A stretch of 64,000 nt of DNA, from assembly GCA_050018455.1 (NCBI GenBank), contig JBEKAA010000019.1, positions 62,001 to 126,000 on the forward strand. Reading direction: 5' to 3'. The notes under the pieces are model-generated. The model was not told where the DNA came from, made no database searches, and saw only the letters and a program-made list of their open reading frames with translations. The stretch comes from RBG-13-68-16 sp050018455 (GTDB lineage: Bacteria > Acidobacteriota > Thermoanaerobaculia > Thermoanaerobaculales > Thermoanaerobaculaceae). The number at the start of each line of letters is the position of its first letter. Position 1 is the first letter of the stretch. Below are positions 1 through 7,500 of the stretch, piece after piece. A program made the translations under genes and the position numbers.

Positions 1-588
1 CTCGGCGGCAAGGTCATCACGGCGTCCGACTCCAACGGGACGATCGTCGACAAGGACGGGATCAAGGGCGAGAAGTGGGACTTCCTGATGGAGCTGAAGA
101 ACGTCAAGCGCGGTCGCATCAAGGACTACGCGGACAAGTTCCACTGCGAGTACTACGAGGGCAAGAAGCCGTGGTTCGTGAAGTGCGACGTAGCGCTGCC
201 GTGCGCCACCCAGAACGAGGTCAACGGCGAGGACGCCAAGACGCTCGTGGCCAACGGCTGCTATTGCGTCTCCGAGGGCGCGAACATGCCGACGACGCTC
301 GAAGGCGTCGAGGTGTTCCTGAAGAAGAAGATCCTCTACGGCCCCGGCAAGGCCGCGAACGCCGGCGGCGTCGCGACTTCCGGCCTCGAGATGTCGCAGA
401 ACAGCCTGCGCCTCTCCTGGACCCGCGAGGAAGTGGACGAGAGGCTCCACAACATCATGATCGGCATCCACAAGGCTGCCTTCGACACCGCCAAGGAGTA
501 CGGCGAGCCGGGCAACTACGTGCTCGGTGCCAACATCGCGGGGTTCATCAAGGTCGCGAACTCCATGATCGATCAGGGGCTCGTGTAG
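1..588 (+). CDS. gdhA: NADP-type glutamate dehydrogenase, C-terminal part
   Basis: This is the last 195 residues of a glutamate dehydrogenase, an enzyme that interconverts 2-oxoglutarate plus ammonia and glutamate in the cytoplasm. The reading frame is open from the first base, so the gene begins outside the window. Family-typical stretches are visible: CDVALPCATQNEVN in the nucleotide-binding domain, and NAGGVATSGLEMSQN followed by the helical C-terminus ending NSMIDQGLV. These blocks match the hexameric bacterial NADP-linked type. The gene ends in a strong intrinsic terminator and is not linked to the next gene. The N-terminal substrate domain cannot be judged. Confidence 0.93.
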   Translation, partial: LGGKVITASDSNGTIVDKDGIKGEKWDFLMELKNVKRGRIKDYADKFHCEYYEGKKPWFVKCDVALPCATQNEVNGEDAKTLVANGCYCVSEGANMPTTLEGVEVFLKKKILYGPGKAANAGGVATSGLEMSQNSLRLSWTREEVDERLHNIMIGIHKAAFDTAKEYGEPGNYVLGANIAGFIKVANSMIDQGLV

Positions 589-624
589 GAAGATCAATCC
601 CGCCCCCTCTGCGGGGCGATTCTT

Positions 625-652
625 GGGAGGGCTTCGGCCCTCCCTTTTTTTT
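625..652 (+). terminator. Intrinsic terminator after gdhA
   Basis: A perfect 8-bp stem (GGGAGGGC / GCCCTCCC) closes a TTCG tetraloop and is followed by eight T. It lies 36 bases past the gdhA stop codon and is the cleanest rho-independent terminator in the window. Confidence 0.95.
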
Positions 653-685
653 CGCCTTGGACCCGGTCCAACGGCGTCCAAGGTG

Positions 686-968
686 CGGAGGAGCAGGGGA
701 GCAGGGGAGCGGAGGAGCAAGAAACCGTTCGAAAGTTCACACGTTCGAACGTTCGAAGGTTCAGAGACCTGTGGGGTCAAGAGTGAAAGGGAAAAGGTCA
801 AAGGGAAGACGACGGCCCGAGACCGTAGCGGTCTTGTATCGATTGTCTTCCGTTTGACGTTTTCCTTTTGACCTCTTACCTCTTCTTGCCGAACCTTCGA
901 ACCTTCGAACCTTCGAACGGTCTTTGCTCCTCTGCTCCCCTGCACCTCTGCCCCTCTGCTTGTCTCCT
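686..968. repeat. Composite long imperfect palindrome, copy A (modules G-F-K / K'-F'-G')
   Basis: Two arms of about 125 bases (686-810 and 844-968) are imperfect reverse complements. Each arm has three modules in the same order going inward. Module G is GAGCAGGGGAGC-like words (686-719, paired with 924-960). Module F is GTTCGAA/GTTC words (725-762, paired with 890-921). Module K is GTCAAAGGGAAAA-like words ending in GGAAGAC (777-810, paired with 844-882). The loop is about 33 bases. The words inside a module are degenerate tandem copies, so the arms pair by composition rather than exactly. No convincing gene overlaps it. Confidence 0.85.
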
Positions 969-1028
969 CGGACCACGGGCCAGGGTCTCTGCGGCGGGGC
1001 CGCCAGTTACACTGAGCCTGGAGGCGGT

Positions 1029-1700
1029 ATGGTTGAGAGCGCTGGGAGTGCGACGTTCCCGCCTGACGTTCGGCACGAGCTGGCCGGCTGGGTGCTCTGG
1101 TGGGCCGACCTGACGCTGAAGCGGGGCGTGGGGGTCGACCTCGCGGCACTGCGCCGTGAGGTCGCCGCCAGGGCGCGGGCGAGCCATGCGCTCGAGCGGC
1201 TCGCCAAGCACCCGACGGCGGCAGCGGTGCGGAAGCTGTTCCGGCAGGCGGGGTGCGACCCGACCCGTCATCGGCCTTCATCGGAGGGACTTCTCAGGCG
1301 GATACTCAAGGGCGAGGAACTGCCCGCCATCCACCCGTTCGTGGACCTCAACAATTGCCTCTCCGTGTCGCTGGTGGTGCCGGCGTGCGTCATGACACTC
1401 GGCTCAGCGACGCCGCCCTTCACGCTGCGCGCCGGGAAGCCCGGCGAATCCATGCTCTCCATGCGTGGGCCATACGATCTGAACGGCAAGCCGCTGCTCG
1501 CGGACGCGGAGGGCCCGTTCGGGACGCCGATCACGGACAGCGAGCGCGTCCGCGTGCTCCCCGGGACGGAGCGCGCATTGCTGGTCGCCTACCTTCCGGC
1601 CGGCGTGGTCGAGCCTGAGTGCGCCGCGGCGGCTCTGGCACAGCTGCTGTCGGCCGCTCCGGCGCTGGAGGCAGGAGTCACCGCGATCAGCCGGTGCTGA
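1029..1700 (+). CDS. B3/B4 tRNA-binding-domain protein
   Basis: A 223-residue protein resembling the B3/B4 domain of phenylalanyl-tRNA synthetase beta chains, which in stand-alone form is seen in uncharacterised and probable editing proteins. The recognisable core is IHPFVDLNNCLSVSLVVPAC followed by FTLRAGKPGESM and a C-terminal half with the pattern PFGTPITDSERVRVLPGTER, as in free-standing B3/4 proteins. ATG 1029 is chosen over upstream starts because GGAGG ends four bases before it and a TACACT -10-like box sits at 1008-1013. The next gene, mqnD, follows by 35 bases and could share a transcript. The substrate is unknown; a role in clearing misacylated tRNA is only an inference from the fold. 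Confidence 0.75.
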   Translation: MVESAGSATFPPDVRHELAGWVLWWADLTLKRGVGVDLAALRREVAARARASHALERLAKHPTAAAVRKLFRQAGCDPTRHRPSSEGLLRRILKGEELPAIHPFVDLNNCLSVSLVVPACVMTLGSATPPFTLRAGKPGESMLSMRGPYDLNGKPLLADAEGPFGTPITDSERVRVLPGTERALLVAYLPAGVVEPECAAAALAQLLSAAPALEAGVTAISRC

Positions 1701-1702
1701 GA

Positions 1703-1708
1703 TAGAAT
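1703..1708 (+). promoter_or_regulatory. Possible -10 box for mqnD
   Basis: TAGAAT lies just past the stop codon of the preceding gene, 27 bases before the mqnD start, with a G-rich ribosome binding region after it. No good -35 box is visible, so this is a weak call. Confidence 0.4.
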
Positions 1709-1735
1709 CTCCCGTTCTTGAGGGGACGGGGGGCC

Positions 1736-2572
1736 ATGTCCACACTCATCCGAATCGCGCACTCGCCGGACGCGGACGACGCGTTCATGCACTACGCGGT
1801 GGTCCGCGGCAGGGTCGCCGCCGAAGGGCTGCGCTTCGCGGAAACGCTCGCCGACATCGAGACGCTCAACCAGAAGGCGAAGGAAGGCGTCTACGAGGTC
1901 ACGGCCGTGTCGCTGCACGCCTTTGCACACCTCGACGAGCGGTACGCATTGCTCAACTCGGGCGCGTCGCTCGGGGACGGGTACGGGCCGGTGGTGATCG
2001 CGCGCGAGCCGATGACCCGAGCGGATCTCGCGGGCGCTGCGGTGGCGACACCTGGAAAGCTGACCTCGGCGCGTCTGGCGTTGCAGCTCTGGCAGCCCGA
2101 GGCGCGCTGCACGGACGTCGACTTCGACGCCGTGATGGAGGTTGTGCGGACCGGGCAAGCGAGCGCGGGGGTCATCATCCACGAGGGCCAGCTTACCTTC
2201 GCGGAGGAGGGCTTCGTCAAGGTGGCCGACCTCGGGGAGTGGTGGACCGGCGAGACCGGAACGCCGCTGCCCCTCGGCGGGAACGCGATCCGGCGCGATC
2301 TGGGAGGGGGGTTGATGCGCCGGGTCGCGGCGGCGCTCGAGGCGTCGATCCGCTACGCCCTGGAGCACCGGGACGAGGCCCTGTCGCACGCTCTCGCTTT
2401 CGGCCGCGGCCTCGATCGCTCGAAAGGCGACCGCTTCGTCGGCATGTACGTGAACGAGGCGACCCTCGACTACGGCGACAGGGGGCGGCGCGGAGTGGAG
2501 CTGTTCTACCGCCGCGCCCACGAGGCCGGCCTGATCCCGCGCGTCCCGCACCCCGACTTCGTGCGCGGCTGA
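1736..2572 (+). CDS. mqnD: 1,4-dihydroxy-6-naphthoate synthase (futalosine pathway)
   Basis: A 278-residue MqnD, the enzyme that converts cyclic dehypoxanthine futalosine to 1,4-dihydroxy-6-naphthoate in the alternative menaquinone pathway. The N-terminus IAHSPDADDAFMHYAVVRG is the family hallmark. The central part has the periplasmic-binding-protein-like fold elements TPGKLTSARLALQLW and GVIIHEGQLTF, the latter carrying the conserved catalytic-region histidine, and LPLGGNAIRRDL follows. The start at ATG 1736 gives the standard N-terminus right after a purine-rich leader. No other mqn gene is in the window. The polyprenyl diphosphate synthase at 20.8-21.8 kb could supply the side chain for the same quinone. 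Confidence 0.95.
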   Translation: MSTLIRIAHSPDADDAFMHYAVVRGRVAAEGLRFAETLADIETLNQKAKEGVYEVTAVSLHAFAHLDERYALLNSGASLGDGYGPVVIAREPMTRADLAGAAVATPGKLTSARLALQLWQPEARCTDVDFDAVMEVVRTGQASAGVIIHEGQLTFAEEGFVKVADLGEWWTGETGTPLPLGGNAIRRDLGGGLMRRVAAALEASIRYALEHRDEALSHALAFGRGLDRSKGDRFVGMYVNEATLDYGDRGRRGVELFYRRAHEAGLIPRVPHPDFVRG

Positions 2573-2621
2573 ACGCGGGACGACTTCGAGGCCGGCTCGG
2601 CGTAACCGTCGCCGTCCTTGC

Positions 2622-2627
2622 TACTAT
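2622..2627 (+). promoter_or_regulatory. -10 box, probable leaderless start for an upstream ORF
   Basis: TACTAT is followed by exactly six bases and then ATG 2634. This spacing would place the transcription start at or next to the A of the ATG. No ribosome binding site precedes that ATG. Confidence 0.5.
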
Positions 2628-2633
2628 TCGGCG

Positions 2634-2732
2634 ATGGCCCGGCGCCCTCCACGACTGCCACACCGTACGACGGCCGAGGGTGAGTCGGGCGTCAACCGTT
2701 CGATCCCAGCCCATCCAAGGAGAGACCCATGA
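2634..2732 (+). CDS. Candidate 32-residue leader peptide upstream of the permease
   Basis: A short frame opens at ATG 2634, six bases after a TACTAT -10 box, and stops at TGA 2730-2732. The stop overlaps the ATG of the permease gene as ATGA. The peptide is basic and rich in Arg and Pro (starting MARRPPRLPHR). The arrangement would couple translation of the downstream transporter to this frame. The frame differs from that of the permease, so it is not an N-terminal extension. It has no recognised homolog; reality rests on the promoter spacing and the overlap only. Confidence 0.35.
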   Translation: MARRPPRLPHRTTAEGESGVNRSIPAHPRRDP

Positions 2733-4348
2733 ACGCGACCGGCCGCAGGTACGAGTGGTTCGCCATCGGCGACGTGAACGGCTTCTTCGGCCTGATGTTC
2801 GACAATGTGACCGTGCTGTCGTTCCTTGCCGGGATCCTGGTGTTCGCCTTCGGCTTCCCTGCCGACATCGTGTACACCAAGATGTTTCCCGGCACGGCGT
2901 TCGGAGTGCTGTTCGGCGACCTGGTCTACACGTGGATGGCGTTCCGGCTCGCGAAGAAGACCGGGAACACCGGGGTCACGGCGATGCCGCTCGGCCTCGA
3001 CACGCCCTCCACGATCGGCATCGCGCTCGTCGTCCTGGGCCCGGCGTTCGTCTCCCTCAAGGCGCAGGGGATGGAGCCGCGCGAGGCCGCCATGATGACC
3101 TGGTACATCGGCATGGCGACCATGGTCATGATCGGGATCATCAAGCTGGTGCTCTCGTTCTGCGGTCGCTGGGTGCAGAAGATGGTGCCGCAGGCCGGGC
3201 TGCTCGGGTCGCTCGCGGGGATCGGCCTCGCGCTCATCGGGTTCGTGCCGCTGCTCGACATTTTCGGGATGCCGCTCATCGGCCTGATCTCGCTCGGCCT
3301 GATCCTGTACAACCTGGTGGCCCGCATCAAGCTGCCGAAGAACATCCCGGGCGTGCTGGCGGCGATCGCGATCGGTACGGCGCTGTACTACATCCTGGGA
3401 CCGCACGGGTGGATCGGCGGGACGTACCATCCGCTCCCGGCGGCCGAGCTGCACTTCGGGTTCCCGGTGCCGACGCTGTTGTTCGTGAAGGGTTTCGTCG
3501 CGGCGCTCAAGTACCTGCCGCTGGCGGCGCCGTTCGCGCTGCTCACGGTCGTGGGGGGCATCAACGTGACCGAAAGCGCCCGCGTCGCGGGCGACGACTT
3601 CAACACCCGCAACATCCTGCTCACCGAAGCTGTCGCGACACTGATCGCGGGGGTGTGCGGCGGCGTGGCGCAATCCACCCCGTATATCGGACAGCCGGCG
3701 TACAAGGGGATGGGCGCGCGCGCCGGCTACACGGTGCTGACGGGTCTCTTCATCGGCCTGGGCGGGGTCCTCGGCTACGTGGGATACATCGTCGAGTTGA
3801 TCCCGCGTGCCGTGCTCGCGCCAATCTTGATCTTCGTCGCGCTCGACATCATGGTGCAGGCGTTCCTTGCGTGTCCGGCCCGCCACGCCCCCGCGGTGGC
3901 GTTCGCGTACTTCCCGACGGTGGCCCGGCTGCTCGCCATCAAGTACGGCACGTTCTTGCCGGCCGACAAGCTCGCGCAGCTGCTCTCCGCGTCCGACAAG
4001 GGGCTGCCCGAGGCGCTGGTCACGGTCGCCCTCGGGAACGGCTTCATCCTCACCGCGATGCTCTGGGGCGGTTTCCTCGCCGAGCTGATCGATCGTAAGC
4101 TCAAGCGCTCGGCGCTCTACCTCGGGATCCTGGCGGCGTTCTCGTTCTTCGGGGTGATCCATTCGGCGTCGCCGGACGGGAACATGTACCTCCCGTGGTC
4201 CCTCGCGAGTCCGCTGCAGCGCGCGATTCCGTACCAGTTCACGATGGCGTACGTGGTCCTCGGGATCATGCTCCTCCTCCTGTCGTTGTCGAAGGAGAGC
4301 AGGGAGCCGGTCCCGGCGGACCTCGAGCACCCGGGCGTCGGCGTTTGA
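2729..4348 (+). CDS. NCS2-type (xanthine/uracil/guanine family) membrane permease
   Basis: A 539-residue integral membrane protein with roughly twelve to thirteen hydrophobic segments. The motif VTAMPLGLDTPSTIG in the first third, the NVTESARVAGDDFNTRN stretch near residues 280-300 and the QSTPYIGQPAYKGMGARAGY loop near residues 325-345 correspond to the half-helix substrate regions of AzgA-like NCS2 purine transporters. Length is somewhat above the usual 430-480 residues. The C-terminus after the last helix is short. ATG 2729 has AAGGAGAG eight bases upstream and overlaps the stop codon of a short upstream frame. The substrate is not predictable from the sequence; a purine base is the most likely class. 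Confidence 0.7.
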   Translation: MNATGRRYEWFAIGDVNGFFGLMFDNVTVLSFLAGILVFAFGFPADIVYTKMFPGTAFGVLFGDLVYTWMAFRLAKKTGNTGVTAMPLGLDTPSTIGIALVVLGPAFVSLKAQGMEPREAAMMTWYIGMATMVMIGIIKLVLSFCGRWVQKMVPQAGLLGSLAGIGLALIGFVPLLDIFGMPLIGLISLGLILYNLVARIKLPKNIPGVLAAIAIGTALYYILGPHGWIGGTYHPLPAAELHFGFPVPTLLFVKGFVAALKYLPLAAPFALLTVVGGINVTESARVAGDDFNTRNILLTEAVATLIAGVCGGVAQSTPYIGQPAYKGMGARAGYTVLTGLFIGLGGVLGYVGYIVELIPRAVLAPILIFVALDIMVQAFLACPARHAPAVAFAYFPTVARLLAIKYGTFLPADKLAQLLSASDKGLPEALVTVALGNGFILTAMLWGGFLAELIDRKLKRSALYLGILAAFSFFGVIHSASPDGNMYLPWSLASPLQRAIPYQFTMAYVVLGIMLLLLSLSKESREPVPADLEHPGVGV

Positions 4349-4350
4349 AG

Positions 4351-4496
4351 GCAGTCGAAAGTCGAATGTCGAAAGCCGGAAGCAAGAAGTCACCAGGCCA
4401 CGGCAAAGCGGTCAGTCGACGGTGGGCTGATGAAGCCACCCGGCGCACGTCCGGGACGACCTGGGCTCACTTTGAACTTTGGACTTTCGACTCTCC
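4351..4496. repeat. Intergenic imperfect palindrome of GTCGAAAG words
   Basis: The left arm (4351-4385) has tandem variants of AGTCGAAAGTCGAATGTCG and the right arm (4466-4496) has the reverse complement type, CACTTTGAACTTTGGACTTT. The loop between is about 80 bases. It fills the gap between the permease stop and the lhr promoter. It uses different words from the F module elsewhere but the same architecture. Confidence 0.65.
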
Positions 4497-4506
4497 CCTC
4501 GGGCGC

Positions 4507-4536
4507 TTGACGCGTCCGGCCGCGCGCGGCTAGCGT
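4507..4536 (+). promoter_or_regulatory. Sigma-70-like promoter of lhr
   Basis: TTGACG (4507-4512) and TAGCGT (4531-4536) are separated by 18 bases. The lhr ATG follows 12 bases after the -10 box, so the leader would be only about five bases. Confidence 0.65.
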
Positions 4537-4548
4537 GAGCGTCTGCCC

Positions 4549-7500
4549 ATGACGACCGACGACGAGACGCTGGCACCCTTCCACCCTCTGATCCGGGAGT
4601 GGTTCGCCGAGAGGATCGGCGAGCCGACCGAGGTGCAGCGACTGACCTGGCCGCTGGTCGCCGAGGGGAAGCACGTCCTCGTGACGGCGCCGACAGGGAG
4701 CGGCAAGACCCTGGCGGCGTTCCTGTGGGCGATCGACAGGCTCGTCGCCGGGGCGTGGCCGGGCGGGAAAGTCCGCGTGCTGTACGTCTCGCCGCTCAAG
4801 GCGCTCAACACCGACGTGCGGCGCAACCTCCTGGCGCCCCTCGAGGAGCTGCGGCAGCGGTTCGAAGCGGCCGGCGAGCCGATGCCGGACGTGAGGGTCC
4901 TCACGCGCTCGGGGGACACGCCGGCCGAGGAGCGCGCCCGCATGGCGAGGCGCCCCCCCGAGATCCTCATCACGACGCCGGAGAGCCTCAACATCCTGCT
5001 CACCTCGAAGCGGGGCCGCGCGATGCTCGCGGGGCTCGCGTCCGTGATCCTCGACGAGGTCCACGCGGTCGTGGGCGGCAAGCGCGGCGCGCACCTGATC
5101 ACGGCGGTCGAGCGGCTCGTCCGGCTCTCGGGCGAGTTCCAGCGCATCGCGCTCTCTGCCACCGTCCGCCCTCTCGATCGCGTCGCCGAGTGGGTCGCCG
5201 GGTTCGAAGTTCGGGGCGACGGGGATCGCGCGACCTACCGGAGGCGGCCGATCGAGATCGTCGCCTCGCGGACCGCCAAGCGGTACGAGCTCGAGGTCCG
5301 CTACCCCGGCGGGGAGGCCGATCCCGATTCCCCGGCCGGAACCCCCGACGCGGTCTGGGGCTGGGTGACGCGGGAGCTGCGGCGACCGCTGGCGGCCAAC
5401 CGCTCGACGCTGGTTTTCGCCAACAGCCGCCGGATCGTCGAGAAGCTCACCCGTCTGGTCAACGAGGACGGGGGCGGCGAGGTCGTGTACTCCCATCACG
5501 GCTCGCTCTCGCGCGAGGTCCGATCGGAGGTGGAGGAGAGGTTCAAGGGCGGCGAGCTGCGGGGGATCGTGGCCACCAACTCGCTCGAGCTGGGGATCGA
5601 CATCGGGGCGCTCGACGAGGTCGTGCTGGTGCAGCCGCCCCCGAGCGTCGCGTCGGCGGTGCAGCGCATCGGCCGGGCCGGGCACGCCGTCGGCCAGACA
5701 AGCCGGGGAACGTTCCTGCCCCTGGTGCCGAAGGACCTGCTCGGAGCCGCGGTGATGGCGCGCGCAGTGCTCGAGGGGGCAATCGAGCCGGTGCGACCCG
5801 TGGAGGGGGCGCTCGACGTGCTGGCGCAGGAGATCGTCTCGATGACCGCCGGGGAGACGTGGCGAATCGGCGACCTCTACGCCGCCGTGCGGGGGAGCGA
5901 CCCGTACCACGACCTGCCGCGACGCCAGTTCGACCTCGTGCTGGAGATGCTCCTGGGCCGGTACGCCGAGGCGCGAGTCCGCGAGCTCAAGCCGCTGGTC
6001 TCGATCGACCGCGTGGACAACACCGTGCGCGCCCGCCCCGGCGCCGACAGGGTCGTCTACCTCTCGGGCGGCACGATACCCGACCGCGGGTATTTCCACC
6101 TCCGCGTCGCCGACTCCGGCGCGCTGCTCGGCGAGCTGGACGAGGAGTTCGTCTGGGAGCGCTCGGTGGGCGACACCTTCACGCTAGGGGTGCAGACGTG
6201 GCGGGTCGACCGGATCACCCACAACGACGTGCTCGTGCGCCCGGCGCGGGCGCGCTCGGCGATGGCGCCGTTCTGGCGCGCCGACGAGCGAGACCGCGGG
6301 TTCGAGATCTCGGAGCGGATCGGGCTCTTCCTCGAGGCCGCCGAGCCGGGGCTGGACGACGCCCGTTTCCGCGAGCTTCTGGAGACCGACCACGGGTTGC
6401 GGCCGGGCGCCGCGAACGGCCTGTTGCGCCATCTCGAGGCTCAGAAGGCGGCGACGGGCGGGTTGCCGCACCGCCACCGTCTCGTAGTCGAGCACGCCGG
6501 CGATCCGCAGGGGAAGGACGGACAGAACCAGATCATCCTTCACACGCTCTGGGGCGGAAGGGTCAACCGTCCATTCGCGATCGCGCTCCGGGCCGCGTGG
6601 CGGGAGCGTCACGGGGGGCCGCTCGAGGTGGTGCACGACGACGACTGCGTGGTCGTGAGCGCGCCGCCCGGGACGCGGGCGAGCGACCTTCTCTCGCTGG
6701 TGGACGCCGACAGCGTCGAGAGGCTCCTTCGCAAAGAGCTCGAGAGCACCGGCTTCTTTTGTGCTCGCTTCCGCGCCGCGGCGGGGTGCGCGCTGCTCCT
6801 CCCTCGAGAGGGCTTTCGGCGGCGGACGCCGCTCTGGCTCTCGCGCCAGCGCGCGAAGGAGCTGCTCGAGGCGGTGCGGGGCTTCGAGGACTTCCCGATC
6901 GTGCTGGAAGCGTGGCGCACCTGTCTGAGGGACGAGTTCGACCTCGGGAACCTCGCACTCGTCCTTGACGAGCTGCGCGACGGCCGCATCGAGGTGCGGG
7001 AGGCAAGGACGGCCGCGCCGTCGCCTTTCGCCGCCGGAGTCTCCTGGAAGCGCACCAACGAGCTGATGTACGAGGACGACACGCCGACCTCAGGCCGGTC
7101 ACGGCTGCGGGACGACCTTTTGCGCGAGGTGGCGTTCGCCTCCCACCTTCGACCCCGGCTCGCGAGGGCGCTGGTCGAGACGTTCCGACAGAAGCTCCAG
7201 CGCACGTACCCGGGGTACGCGCCGGCCACCGCGGAGGACCTGCGGGCCTGGCTGGTCGAGCGCGTGCTGATTCCCGCAGGGGAGTGGCGCCAGCTCCTCG
7301 CCGCGATCGCCCGGGATCACGGCGCGGCCCCAGCCGCTCTCGTGCGAGAGCTTGCCGGAAAGGCGGTGGGCGTGTCGTGGGGTCGCGGTGAAACGGCACG
7401 GGCCGTCGTCGCGGTCGAGAGCCTGCCGCGGCTGCTCCGGGCACTCGGCCGTCGGCAAAGCGACGTCGAGCTCTCCTCGGCGGTGCTCGACGGCGCCCCG

